From NCBI RefSeq assembly GCF_049943335.1, contig NZ_JBNFVY010000003.1, positions 342,631-406,630 on the forward strand: DNA of 64,000 nt. Direction: 5' to 3'. The DNA is from JBNFVY01 sp049943335 (lineage in GTDB: Bacteria; Pseudomonadota; Alphaproteobacteria; Rhodobacterales; Rhodobacteraceae). The notes under the pieces were generated by a model. The model had not been told where the DNA came from, did not search any database, and saw only the letters and a program-made list of their open reading frames with translations. This document shows, piece by piece, positions 8,450-17,685 of the stretch. The first letter of the stretch is position 1. The number at the start of each line of letters is the position of its first letter. The position numbers and the translations under genes are program-made.

Positions 8450-9816
8450 TTGCAGACCACCTGACCGGAATTGAGCAGTTCGGTGCAGACCTTTGGAAGA
8501 TGGCGGACGATCTGCGGGCCAACTCCGGGCTGGCATCCAACGAGTATTTCATGCCCATCATGGGGCTCCTTTTTCTGCGGCAGGCCACGAACCGCTACTA
8601 CGCAGCTCTCGACTCAATCGAAGCCGACAAAGCTGCAGGAAAAATGCCAGATCGGCCCCTGGTCGATGCAGACTTCCGGCGTCGCCGCGCGATGATGTTG
8701 CCTGAAGCGGCCCGCTACGATGTGATCCTCGACATGCCTAAGGACGGTGAGCTTGGCGGGGCGCTGACTGCAGCCATGGAGGCCGTGGAAGAACACTTCC
8801 CGCCGCTTGCGGGTCAACTTCCCAAGGACTACGCGCGCTTTGACGACGACCTTCTTGAAAGCATGATGCGCAAGTTTGACACCGAGGCATTGCGCAATGC
8901 CTCGGGCGACGTTTTTGGCCGCATCTACGAGTATTTCCTCGCTGAATTTTCCAAGCAGGGGGCCCACGACAACGGAGAGTTCTTCACACCGCCTTCAATC
9001 GTCCAGACCATCGTCAACGTCATCGAACCTGACCATGGTATCGTTTTTGACCCGGCCTGCGGCTCGGGAGGAATGTTCGTGCAGTCCAGCCACTTCATCG
9101 AGGAAGAAGGCCAGGACACGATGAAGCGCGTGACTTTCTATGGCCACGAGAAGAACGAAACGACCGCCAAGCTCGCCCAGACCAACCTTGCTGTTCACGG
9201 TCTGCAGGGCACCATCCGAGCCGGGAACGAGGCCATCACCTATTACAAGGATCCGCACGAACTTGTCGGCAAGTGCGACTTTGTGATGGCCAATCCACCG
9301 TTCAACGTGGACGAGGTCGACGCCGACAAGGTGAAAGGCGACGCGCGTCTGCCCTTCGGTCTACCCGGCGTGAACAAGGGCAAGAAGATCTCCAACGCCA
9401 ACTACCTGTGGATGTCCTACTTCTACAGCTACCTGAACGACAGCGGCCGTGCCGGCGTCGTCATGTCGTCACAGGCGTCCAGCGCGGGCCGGGATGAGGC
9501 GAAGGTGCGCCAGAAGCTGGTCGAGACCGGCGCTGTCGACGTGATGATCGATAACCTGGACAAGACGTCCCGTGAGCGGGTGAAGCAGGCAAGCCGTGAC
9601 CTCCTGGCTTCCATAAAGACGCGCTTGGCTGAACTCGATCGCTTTTGGGAGAAGGAACAGACCAAGGCAGACGTCGAGGTCTTCATCTTGGACGAGGTCT
9701 TCGCAAGTCTACCGTCACCGCCGTTCACGCCTGATGAAAAGAAAGCACTTGCAGCAAGCGTCTACGCCCATGTGTGGCAACAGGCCGTGAATGGTGGCTT
9801 CGCGCAGGCGGCATAG
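8446..9816 (+). CDS. HsdM methylase fused in frame to the C-terminal end of HsdR
   Basis: Residues 1 to about 368 are a type I methyltransferase subunit: HsdM N-terminal domain, FFTPPSIVQTIV, SAM motif DPACGSGGMF, catalytic NPPF (VMANPPFNVD), and MSSQASSAGRDEAKVRQKLVETGAVDVMI. At that point an HsdM should continue for another hundred or more residues. Instead, from DNLDKTSRERVKQASRDLL the sequence has the character of the HsdR C-terminus (EKEQTKADVEVFILDEVFASLPSPPFT and YAHVWQQ). The simplest reading is a deletion that removed the end of hsdM, all of hsdS and most of hsdR while keeping frame. DNA methylation is doubtful without HsdS, and restriction is certainly lost. Confidence 0.75.
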   Translation: MIADHLTGIEQFGADLWKMADDLRANSGLASNEYFMPIMGLLFLRQATNRYYAALDSIEADKAAGKMPDRPLVDADFRRRRAMMLPEAARYDVILDMPKDGELGGALTAAMEAVEEHFPPLAGQLPKDYARFDDDLLESMMRKFDTEALRNASGDVFGRIYEYFLAEFSKQGAHDNGEFFTPPSIVQTIVNVIEPDHGIVFDPACGSGGMFVQSSHFIEEEGQDTMKRVTFYGHEKNETTAKLAQTNLAVHGLQGTIRAGNEAITYYKDPHELVGKCDFVMANPPFNVDEVDADKVKGDARLPFGLPGVNKGKKISNANYLWMSYFYSYLNDSGRAGVVMSSQASSAGRDEAKVRQKLVETGAVDVMIDNLDKTSRERVKQASRDLLASIKTRLAELDRFWEKEQTKADVEVFILDEVFASLPSPPFTPDEKKALAASVYAHVWQQAVNGGFAQAA

Positions 9817-10095
9817 GCTCGTGCGCTGATAGTTCGATCCAGGTTCCGGCAACTTGGCGAACAGTACTGCAAACTGTGCGCAGTATTGGTGCAATCTAAA
9901 TCTCATGATTTCAATAACATGGCGCTCTGAACCGGATTGCATGCGGTTAACAGGTTCGGAGAATATCGGCCCTGAGAGACCGCTTCCGGGGCACTTGGCA
10001 CCGGGACCGGTTAGCAGCCCCTACCGCATAACCCTCGAAAACAACGAGAAAATCTGGCCGCAGCCGGATCGGGAGAACGCTTTCGCTGGGGAAAG

Positions 10096-10185
10096 TGGCG
10101 GACAGTGAGGGATTCGAACCCTCGAGACGGTTTCCCGCCTACACACTTTCCAGGCGTGCGCCTTCGACCACTCGGCCAACTGTCC
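10096..10185 (-). tRNA. tRNA-Ser (anticodon GGA)
   Basis: The minus strand folds as a class II serine tRNA. The acceptor stem GGACAGT pairs with ACTGTCC, followed by discriminator G and an encoded CCA. The D arm reads TTGGCCGAGTGGTCGAAGGC and the anticodon loop CTGGAAA has anticodon GGA. A long variable arm is followed by the T loop GGTTCGAATCC. The 3' end faces the accessory block at lower coordinates, which is the usual polarity for an island integrated at a tRNA. Confidence 0.95.
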
Positions 10186-10786
10186 GTGACGGGCGTTTTG
10201 CCCAAACGCGTGCGGCAATGCAAGCCCGGATCAGAAAATACAAAAAGAAGCGACAAATAGATGTTGGTCCGATCCTTGCGCACGAACCGTCTTGCGACCT
10301 GTATCAAGGGGCCAACGCATCGGGAAAACGCGCAAGGGGCCGTGGTTGTGCCGCGCCCAATAGCGCCGGCTAACCGCGAAACCATCCAGCATATTCACGC
10401 AGCTCAATTTCCAAACGTGATTGATTGGATTTTTGCGAATCCCAAGACAAGCCGACGTCCGTTTTGTCATCATCCCCAAGAGGATCGAAATTCGACATGT
10501 CCTGCCCGAGCAGCATGTTGAAATCCCTCGTCGACGCATCGCATAGCACCTGAAATCATCCTATTCGTGCCATGCCGTGATCCAACCGTGGAGGACCCGG
10601 CACCAATGTTTGTTATAGGTGACTTTCTGCGTGCCGGGTGTGATCCGCGGGTTCGATACGGGCGACCACCGGCTGGTACGCAAAGCCGATGCCAGAAAGG
10701 TGCAGACGGCGAAGCGGGACCCCGCCTAGGTGATCGCAGACATGGGCTGGCTTTTGGGCCCTGGAACGGGCGCCCACCCGTCCCTG
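10186..10786. other. Intergenic stretch with no supported gene
   Basis: About 600 bases between the tRNA and the mechanosensitive channel gene. Short open frames exist on both strands, but none has a ribosome site plus family-like sequence, and the longest one runs antisense into the channel gene. I see no clear repeat or terminator beyond local AT-rich patches near 10,220-10,260. Confidence 0.5.
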
Positions 10787-13360
10787 TCAGTCATCCCCGT
10801 CACCTGCCGGGTCGTCTGGTGGGCTGCCGTTGTCCAGATCGTCTTGGTCGGGAAGGATCGACACGGGCTTGGGCGGCACCGGCGGTTCGTCGCTGGGTTG
10901 GGCGGCGTGCGGCGTTTGCGTCGTCGCAGCGCCACTGCCACCGGGCAGGTCTTCGGGGTTGCGGAACCAGATGTCGGTCTGGGCGAACGGGATCTCAATT
11001 CCTTCGGTCCCGAACCGCGCGGTAATCTCGTGCAACAAGTCATTTTGAACCGTCAGGATCATTTTGACATCCGGCAAGATTGCACGCACTTCGAAATCCA
11101 GAGACGACGCGCCCAACCCTACGAATAACACCTGAGGTGCCGGATCCACCGAAATCAAGGGGTGGGCTTCCACGATTTCGCGCAGCACCCGGTCGACCAG
11201 TCGTGTGTCCGTGCCGTAAGCAACGCCAACCGGCAAAATCAGGCGCCCCACGGAATTGCCGTGGGTATAGTTGGTGACCTGCCCGGAAATTAAATCGGCA
11301 TTCGGCACAATCACGTCGGTGCGGTCGAACGTTTCGATCCGTGTGGCGCGAACCGAAATGTCGCGCACGAACCCCATCTGGTCACCGACCTTGATCCAGT
11401 CACCTTCGGAAATCGGACGTTCCACCAGCAGAATAATGCCGGACACGAAGTTGGATACGATGGTCTGTAAACCGAACCCGATCCCCACCGACAAGGCGCC
11501 AGCCACGATGGCCAGCGACGACAAATCAATCCCGGCGGTGGTGATCGCGATGAGCGCGGCCAGAAATATCCCGACATATCCCACGCCGACCCGGACCGCA
11601 TTGCGCCCGCCCAGATCCAGCTTGGTCTTGGGCAAGACGCTTGATGCCAGCGCCTGTTGCACCAGCCGTGTGATGACATACCCGATTGCGAAAACGATGG
11701 CGAATGTCAGGAAGTTCGACGGTGAAATCGTTACTCCACCGACCTGGAACCCCGCCTTGATACGGGTCCACAGTTCGATCAGTTGTTCAACCCGCATCCC
11801 CCAGACCAGGGCAAGCAACGGAATCGCCAGGAACGCTAGAAGGAAAGTGAACAGAACCGGCAGCAGCGACCCTTCCAGCGCTTCTTCATCCTTGCGCGTG
11901 ACCAAAGCATAAGTTTCGGTCGCCACGCGCGACAGCACGACCCAAATGCCGATCAAGGCCAGCGTGGTCACCGATGGCCACAAGAAGGCTTCGGCAACCC
12001 CCTGATACCCGACAGCCGCGACCACGGGCGCCACGATCCCGATGCCCATCGCCAACTGACCAACGGCGCGAAGGGCTGTAATGCGGAAACTTCCGTATCC
12101 GGCCTCGGATTCGGTCACCGGGCGGCTTCCGGCCGCGATGATCTGGCCCAGCCGAAACAACAGGACCCCGCCCAAGACGGTGACCGGAAAGCTGAGAACG
12201 GCCAGCGTGCCGGCAGAATAGCCGTCCAGGTCTGCGAACTCCTGGATCGGCAACAACAGACCCACCAGCGCGCCCAGCAAGCTGGCATAGATGCGGGCCT
12301 CGGCGTGTTGGATCGGGGTGACCGGGATCAAGGATTCACGCGGACTGTCCACGGCCGGGAAAATCCGGCGCGCGACCCAGCGGGCCACGAAGAAACCGAA
12401 CGCGATCGAAAACAACCCGTTGACCAACACCGTAGAGCGAAGGTTCAGCAACCCTGTCGCGTGGGCCGCAGAAACCAGAGCCGCCGCCCCGAGCAAAGGC
12501 AGGGTCAGCTGGGCCACCGATGACACGAAAGACGCAGCACCCAGCCCGACTGTGCGCCCACGGGCCCGAGCCTTGAGCTTGTCGCCCATGCGTTCAACCC
12601 ACCTGCGCCCCGGCACCAGAAGGATCGCCGCCAGCGCGACAAAGAGAATCACAGCAGGCAGGCTTTCGCGCAGTTCGTTGCGCCGCACTGGCGATGCCGC
12701 TGCAGTCCGCACCTCGCGCGCGATGGCGCTATAAGTCCCGAGCGCGGCCCCCACCGCATCCGGCCAGGTCGTCGGGTTCAAGGGGCTGGGGCCAAGTTTC
12801 AACAATTCACTGGCTTGGCGTTCGCGCAGCAAGGCATCGATGTTCCCGATCAGCGCATCGGCCCGCGCATAGGCTTCGCTTGCGGCGCGGCGCGGCGCTG
12901 TCAATTCGCCCATCCTGGCGGTCAGCGTCGCGCGCCGGGACGCGATTGAAGCGGGTTCGTCTGGTTCGCCCTCTGCGGGCGGCGGACCCAACGCGTCAAT
13001 CTGGGCCTGCAACGTGTCGATCAGCGTGGCGTTGATGTCTTGCGCATTGGAAAACTCTTGCCGTGCGTCGACCAGTTCTGACCTGAGCGTTTCAAAGGCC
13101 GCATTTGAAGCGCGCTCGGTGCGCAAGGCATCTTCGGTGCGCGTGGCCAAACGTTCCCAAGCGTCGTAATCAATGCCCGGCAGGTCTGCGATTTCGTCAT
13201 TGATCGGAACGTTCGGTTCGACGTCCGACCCGCCCGCTTGACTGCCCGTGTCTTGCTGCTGCGCGCCCTCAGCGACAGGCCCGGTCGTGTCTTGCGCCCA
13301 GCCATTTGCTGGCACCAGCGTGACCAGAACCCACAGCAACAGGGCGTGCAGGCGTCGCAT
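10787..13360 (-). CDS. DUF3772/MscS-family mechanosensitive ion channel
   Basis: The ATG at 13360 gives 857 residues with a signal peptide (LLLWVLVTLVPANGWAQ), a periplasmic coiled domain of DUF3772 type (about residues 30-230), roughly ten membrane helices, and a C-terminal MscS core. The MscS part shows AGALSVGIGFGLQTIVSNFVSGIILLVERPI, then GFVRDISVRATRIETFDRTDVIVPNADLIS. It would open under membrane tension to release solutes on osmotic downshock. The A of its ATG is the last base of the cysK stop (TGATG), so it is cotranslated with cysK at the end of the trg operon. The longer frame starting at 13576 would lie inside cysK and lacks a signal, so it was rejected. Confidence 0.9.
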   Translation of the reverse strand: MRRLHALLLWVLVTLVPANGWAQDTTGPVAEGAQQQDTGSQAGGSDVEPNVPINDEIADLPGIDYDAWERLATRTEDALRTERASNAAFETLRSELVDARQEFSNAQDINATLIDTLQAQIDALGPPPAEGEPDEPASIASRRATLTARMGELTAPRRAASEAYARADALIGNIDALLRERQASELLKLGPSPLNPTTWPDAVGAALGTYSAIAREVRTAAASPVRRNELRESLPAVILFVALAAILLVPGRRWVERMGDKLKARARGRTVGLGAASFVSSVAQLTLPLLGAAALVSAAHATGLLNLRSTVLVNGLFSIAFGFFVARWVARRIFPAVDSPRESLIPVTPIQHAEARIYASLLGALVGLLLPIQEFADLDGYSAGTLAVLSFPVTVLGGVLLFRLGQIIAAGSRPVTESEAGYGSFRITALRAVGQLAMGIGIVAPVVAAVGYQGVAEAFLWPSVTTLALIGIWVVLSRVATETYALVTRKDEEALEGSLLPVLFTFLLAFLAIPLLALVWGMRVEQLIELWTRIKAGFQVGGVTISPSNFLTFAIVFAIGYVITRLVQQALASSVLPKTKLDLGGRNAVRVGVGYVGIFLAALIAITTAGIDLSSLAIVAGALSVGIGFGLQTIVSNFVSGIILLVERPISEGDWIKVGDQMGFVRDISVRATRIETFDRTDVIVPNADLISGQVTNYTHGNSVGRLILPVGVAYGTDTRLVDRVLREIVEAHPLISVDPAPQVLFVGLGASSLDFEVRAILPDVKMILTVQNDLLHEITARFGTEGIEIPFAQTDIWFRNPEDLPGGSGAATTQTPHAAQPSDEPPVPPKPVSILPDQDDLDNGSPPDDPAGDGDD

Positions 13361-14391
13361 CAATCCTGAAAAACCTCGGGCAGGTTCCGGGGCGGGCGAT
13401 CCAGCCACTGGGGAACCGGCAGACCCTTTTCCTTCAGGAACGCGGGGTTGAACAGTTTGGACTGATAGCGGTTGCCGTAATCGCACAGCACGGTAACGAT
13501 CGTGTGGCCGGGCCCCATTTCGCGCGCCATACGCATCGCACCGGCCACGTTGATCCCAGACGAACCACCCAGGCACAGACCTTCGTTTTCCAGCAGGTCG
13601 AATACGACAGGCAGCGCTTCCTTGTCGGGGATCTGATACACCATGTCCGGGGTGAACCCTTCAAGGTTCGCGGTGATCCGGCCCTGACCGATACCTTCCG
13701 TGATCGAAGAGCCTTCGGACGCAAATTCGCCCGTCTTGTAATAGCTATAGAGCGCAGCCCCCATCGGGTCGGCCAACCCGATTTTGACACCGTTCGGTTG
13801 CAGCGCCATGCCAACACCGGCCAGCGTGCCGCCCGATCCTACCGCGCAGATGAACCCGTCAACCTTGCCGTCGGTCTGATCCCAGATTTCGGGGCCGGTT
13901 GTTTCGATATGCGCTTGGCGGTTCGCAACGTTGTCGAACTGGTTCGCCCAGATTGCGCCATTGGGTTCGGACTGTGCCAACCGTTCGGCCAACCGCTGCG
14001 AATAGCGCACATAATTGTTGGGGTTCTTGTAGGGCGCTGCCGGCACCTGCACCAAATCTGCCCCCGCCAGGCGGATCATGTCCTTTTTTTCCTGGCTTTG
14101 GGTTTCGGGGATCACGATCACGGTCTTGAACCCCATGAAATCACCCACCAGCGCAAGGCCGATCCCGGTATTGCCCGCCGTGCCTTCGACAATCGTGCCG
14201 CCAGGTTTCAGCAACCCTTTTTCAACCGCGTCGCGGATAATGAAAAGAGCGGCGCGGTCCTTGACCGACTGGCCGGGGTTCAGGAATTCGCATTTGCCCA
14301 GGATTTCGCACCCGGTGGCATCCGAAGGTCCGTTCAGTCGGATCAGCGGGGTGTTTCCGATGGCCTCGGCCAGATCCTTGTTCACGCGCAT
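13360..14391 (-). CDS. cysK: Cysteine synthase A
   Basis: A 343-residue PLP-dependent O-acetylserine (thiol)-lyase of the long type found in Rhodobacterales. The PLP lysine is in NPGQSVKDRAA, the substrate loop in EGTAGNTGIGLALVG, and the phosphate-binding glycine loop in AVGSGGTLAGV. It makes cysteine from O-acetylserine and sulfide in the cytoplasm. The start at 14391 matches the family N-terminus (MRVNKDLAEAIGNTPLIRLN); earlier in-frame starts add unrelated residues. It sits 156 bases after trgB, as in the Rhodobacter trgAB-cysK tellurite-resistance locus, where cysteine metabolism contributes to tellurite tolerance. Confidence 0.93.
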   Translation of the reverse strand: MRVNKDLAEAIGNTPLIRLNGPSDATGCEILGKCEFLNPGQSVKDRAALFIIRDAVEKGLLKPGGTIVEGTAGNTGIGLALVGDFMGFKTVIVIPETQSQEKKDMIRLAGADLVQVPAAPYKNPNNYVRYSQRLAERLAQSEPNGAIWANQFDNVANRQAHIETTGPEIWDQTDGKVDGFICAVGSGGTLAGVGMALQPNGVKIGLADPMGAALYSYYKTGEFASEGSSITEGIGQGRITANLEGFTPDMVYQIPDKEALPVVFDLLENEGLCLGGSSGINVAGAMRMAREMGPGHTIVTVLCDYGNRYQSKLFNPAFLKEKGLPVPQWLDRPPRNLPEVFQD

Positions 14392-14547
14392 GGGCCCCCT
14401 CCGGTTCTTGTGCGGTTCTTTGAATGTGTAGGTGCGGCGCGGCAGAAACTCAAGCAGAACACAGCCGGAAAGAACGGTCTGTTCCAGAAGATCTGGGTGG
14501 TTTGGGACGCCGGTACGCAAATGGCGCGCCGCAAGGAACGCGCGACG

Positions 14548-15612
14548 TCAGGCCCCGGTCTGCAACCGCGTGCGATGCGCTTGCAACCAAAGCGCCGACA
14601 TCAACGCCGGGCCATTGTCCAACCGACCCGTTCGCACCGCATGCATCAATTCGTCAAAGCTCCAGATCATCGACCGGATATCCTCGTGTTCGCCCTCGAC
14701 ACCGCCCAACCCTTCACAACCGTCGGGCAGATCGGCCTCGGCCACGTAAGAATAGAGATATTCGGTGACCGCGCCCGGCGACGGGTAGTAGTTGCCGACG
14801 GAATGGAACCGCCCCAGAGTCAGACCGGCCTCTTCGACCGCTTCGCGCCGCGCCGCCTGTTCAGGGGTTTCGCCCGGATCGATCCGACCCGCGATCGCCT
14901 CTATGCACCATGGATTGCCAGACCCACGCAACCAAGGACCAAAGCGGAACTGCTCGATCATCAGAACCCGGTCGCGCGGCGGATCATAGGGCAAAACCGT
15001 CACCGCATCACCGCTGACAAAGGCCGCGCGGGTCACGGTGCTGGATAGCGTGCCATCGAAACGCGGAAAGGCGATATCCTGTTCGACCAGCGTGAAGTAG
15101 TTCATGTAGGGATGGCGGGTCTGTGCGACCTGCGCCGCGGCATCGATCGCGGGTACTGCTGGCGCGGTCCGGGCGCGATGCCGGCTGGCGGCGCGGACAA
15201 GGATCTGGTCAAGCCGCGCGAAACTGGCCGACGGGCTGAATCGCCCCTTACAGGCCATCAGTTCACTCATCGCTTCGCCGAGCACGCCCGGGTCAACCCT
15301 CACCTGTGGGCGGGGGGATGTTTTTGGCACATAGGCCACGACCCTGCCCTGCCCCGCCGATACCGCCGCCGGGACCAATCCCATCACCGCCATCAGCCAA
15401 TCGAGACGGGCGCCGCCTTCGCCCACCAACTGTGGGCACATCAGGGCATCGCAAGTGGCGCCATCTTCTGGGACATGGCCGCAAACAGCACCTGAGGGAA
15501 CCTCTCTCAGTCCGGTCAAAGAGACGGGGACAAGTGTCACGTCGCCCAGAACGGCGCGCGCCAAGCCATCGTTGCGAAAGGCCGATCCTAGGACCAGGTC
15601 ACCAAAAACCAC
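14548..15612 (-). CDS. trgB: TrgB-like Nudix hydrolase
   Basis: A 354-residue two-domain protein with a GTG start three bases after trgA. The N-terminal half begins VFGDLVLGSAFRND, similar to gamma-glutamylcyclotransferase-fold domains. The C-terminal half is an ADP-ribose-pyrophosphatase-type Nudix domain with a complete Nudix box: G242, E248, R256, E257, E260, E261, G263. The layout trgA, trgB, cysK matches the tellurite-resistance locus of Rhodobacter sphaeroides, which supports the name. The biochemical reaction is probably hydrolysis of ADP-ribose or a related nucleoside diphosphate; how this helps against tellurite is not established. Confidence 0.85.
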   Translation of the reverse strand: MVFGDLVLGSAFRNDGLARAVLGDVTLVPVSLTGLREVPSGAVCGHVPEDGATCDALMCPQLVGEGGARLDWLMAVMGLVPAAVSAGQGRVVAYVPKTSPRPQVRVDPGVLGEAMSELMACKGRFSPSASFARLDQILVRAASRHRARTAPAVPAIDAAAQVAQTRHPYMNYFTLVEQDIAFPRFDGTLSSTVTRAAFVSGDAVTVLPYDPPRDRVLMIEQFRFGPWLRGSGNPWCIEAIAGRIDPGETPEQAARREAVEEAGLTLGRFHSVGNYYPSPGAVTEYLYSYVAEADLPDGCEGLGGVEGEHEDIRSMIWSFDELMHAVRTGRLDNGPALMSALWLQAHRTRLQTGA

Positions 15613-15615
15613 GGT

Positions 15616-16056
15616 TCAAGAGGTGCGTTGAGCAAAGAAATGTACCATCCATCCGCCAATGACACCGCCGATCAGCAGCGTCAACATCACATCCGCGTTC
15701 AGAACCAGCAGACCGTATTCCATCCCGTTCTGAACCCAGCCGACCAGCGCTTCCACAGGGCCGTCATACCGCAACCGAATGGATTTTTCGTACATCTCGT
15801 AGCCGCCAAAGACCAGCAAAGACCAAAAGACAATCAAAACGCTGGTCGTCACCCCGAACCCGAGCATTTGCGTGAACGTGTCATAGGCGCGTTTGCCCAG
15901 GAATTTCCATCCCATGATGAACCCCACGGTGGCATTCACATAGTAGTAAATTCCAAGCTGCGTACCTTCGGGCAGGTAGTTCACAACCAACCCCGAAGCA
16001 AAGAATGCCAAAGCGGCAAAAAACACGCCTGCAACGGCTTTTGGAAAGGTCAACAT
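15616..16056 (-). CDS. trgA: TrgA-like membrane protein
   Basis: A 146-residue protein with about four membrane helices (AVAGVFFAALAFFASGLVV, YYYVNATVGFIMGWKFLG, FGVTTSVLIVFWSLLVFGGY, DVMLTLLIGGVIGGWMVHFF). It is first in the trgA-trgB-cysK-mscS gene string, and the size, topology and the spacing of three bases to trgB fit TrgA of Rhodobacter, required for high-level tellurite resistance. The molecular activity is unknown. Promoter elements are probably in the 110 bases between it and the photolyase gene, but I could not identify them. Confidence 0.85.
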   Translation of the reverse strand: MLTFPKAVAGVFFAALAFFASGLVVNYLPEGTQLGIYYYVNATVGFIMGWKFLGKRAYDTFTQMLGFGVTTSVLIVFWSLLVFGGYEMYEKSIRLRYDGPVEALVGWVQNGMEYGLLVLNADVMLTLLIGGVIGGWMVHFFAQRTS

Positions 16057-16169
16057 GTGCTTATCCGGCCCGGTTCGGCCGCCCGTTTCGCAATGGTTTC
16101 ATCGGTATTGTGCAGCAAACCCTGTCGGAAAACTGTGGCAAATATTTGATCAATTCCAGGTTTTTCGGG

Positions 16170-17576
16170 CTATTTCAGGCCTTGATAGGCCAAAATAGCC
16201 CGCTCGCGCCCCTCTTTCAAGCCGACGATGCGGTCGGGATAGGGTTGATCGGGGGACAGACCCCAACGCTGCGGTACAGCGTCGAAGTAGGACAACGCGG
16301 TATCGCTGGGCGTGTCGCGGCCTTCGGCGATCCACGCATCCAGATAGGCGTGGTCTGGGTCGAATTTGTCGACCTGCGTGGCGGGGTTGAAGACCCGGAA
16401 ATACGGTGCCGCATCCGGTCCGCTGCCTGCAACCCATTGCCAGCCAAGCGCGTTGCTGGCTGGATCCCAGTCGATCAGGCACTCTTCGAACCACCGTTGA
16501 CCGACGCGCCAGTGGGTCAGCAGGTGCTTAGTCAGGTACGAGGCCACGATCATCCGTGCCCGGTTGTGCATGGTGCCGGTCACGTACATCTGGCGCATCG
16601 CCGCATCGACGAACGGCTCGCCGGTCATACCGCGGCGCCAGGCTTTGGCATCGTTGCTGTCTGGGCGCCAGTCAAAGGCGCGCCATTCCTCACGCCAGGT
16701 GTGGTCAGTGATGCGCGGCGTGTGGAAAAGCAGATGATAGGCAAATTCGCGCCACACCAGTTCCTTCAGGAAATGCTCAGCCCCTTTTTTGCCTTCGTTC
16801 CATGCGCGCAGGCCCGCGTGCCAGACCGCGCGCGGGCTGATTTCGCCGTAGGTCAGGTTTTCAGAAAGGCCCGAGCAAGCCCCCGACGCAGGATAGTCGC
16901 GCTTGGCCTTGTAGTGGTCGATCTGGTTGGTGGTAAAGGCGTGCAGGCGCGCGCTGGCAGCGTCTTCGCCAACATGGACGTGCCGCGCAACCACCTGCGC
17001 ACCGCGCCGCATTTCCGCCCCCATCTTCCAGTCATCCAGCGTATCACTGACCGGCCAATCGGCTGGCGCACCCAGATCGGGCGCGGGGCGCGGCCCGGGC
17101 ACGTGGCGATCCTTGACCGCCCGCCAGAACGGCGAATAGACCTTGTAGAACCCGCCCTGCTTTGTTTCTACCTCCCACGGTTCGAACAAAAGATGGCCGT
17201 TGTGCGACACCGCTTCGACCCCTGCATCGTGCAGCGTGGATTTGACCTCTTTGTCGCGCGCGATGCTGTCGGGATCGTAAAGCCGGTTCCAATGCACGGC
17301 CTTTGCCCCGGTTTCGCGGGCCAGCGCGCGCAGAACATCCGCCGCCTTTCCACGCCGCAGGATCAGCCGGCTTTGCGCGCCCTGCAGGGTTTCGGCCAAC
17401 TGCCCCACCCCCAGTCCAAGCCGCCATTTCGGCGCGGCCGCGTGGGTTTCGACTACCTCGTCCAAGACAAATACCGGGATCACGGCGCCCGCTTTCGCCG
17501 CAGCGATCAACGCGGGATTCTCGCGCAAGCGCAGGTCGCGGCGGAACCAAAGGATGACGGGGCCAGGGGTGCTCAT
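16170..17576 (-). CDS. phrB: Deoxyribodipyrimidine photolyase (cryptochrome/photolyase family)
   Basis: A 468-residue flavoprotein. The N-terminal antenna domain starts VILWFRRDLRLRENPAL; the C-terminal FAD domain contains LVWREFAYHLLFH, WRRGMTGEPFVDAAMRQMYVTGTMHNRARMIVASYLTKHLL and WQWVAGSGPDAAPYFRVFNP. These match class I CPD photolyases, which repair UV-induced cyclobutane pyrimidine dimers using blue light. The start at 17576 puts the family N-terminus directly after the ATG and drops 18 unlikely residues from a longer frame. It is a single gene lying just upstream of the trg locus on the same strand. Confidence 0.92.
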   Translation of the reverse strand: MSTPGPVILWFRRDLRLRENPALIAAAKAGAVIPVFVLDEVVETHAAAPKWRLGLGVGQLAETLQGAQSRLILRRGKAADVLRALARETGAKAVHWNRLYDPDSIARDKEVKSTLHDAGVEAVSHNGHLLFEPWEVETKQGGFYKVYSPFWRAVKDRHVPGPRPAPDLGAPADWPVSDTLDDWKMGAEMRRGAQVVARHVHVGEDAASARLHAFTTNQIDHYKAKRDYPASGACSGLSENLTYGEISPRAVWHAGLRAWNEGKKGAEHFLKELVWREFAYHLLFHTPRITDHTWREEWRAFDWRPDSNDAKAWRRGMTGEPFVDAAMRQMYVTGTMHNRARMIVASYLTKHLLTHWRVGQRWFEECLIDWDPASNALGWQWVAGSGPDAAPYFRVFNPATQVDKFDPDHAYLDAWIAEGRDTPSDTALSYFDAVPQRWGLSPDQPYPDRIVGLKEGRERAILAYQGLK

Positions 17577-17627
17577 TGGATCTCCGGTGTTTCCCAGGAT
17601 ACGCCACGCGCTATCAATTGGATCACG

Positions 17628-17668
17628 CAAAAAACAGCGCCGCCCGGATCGTCAATGCCGGGCGGCGC
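17628..17668 (-). terminator. Rho-independent terminator after the BCCT gene
   Basis: An 11-base stem (GCGCCGCCCGG at 17637-17647 with CCGGGCGGCGC at 17658-17668) closes a 10-base loop. On the minus strand it is followed by TGTTTTTT. It lies 18 bases past the transporter stop. Confidence 0.85.
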
Positions 17669-17685
17669 ATGCGGTCAAACGTGGA

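Noticed and set aside
10567..11025. 152-codon frame running into the channel gene
   Set aside because: Overlaps the end of the channel gene in antisense, low-complexity arginine-rich product.
13504..15048. 514-codon plus-strand open frame
   Set aside because: Antisense to cysK and trgB, histidine/arginine-rich composition typical of shadows.
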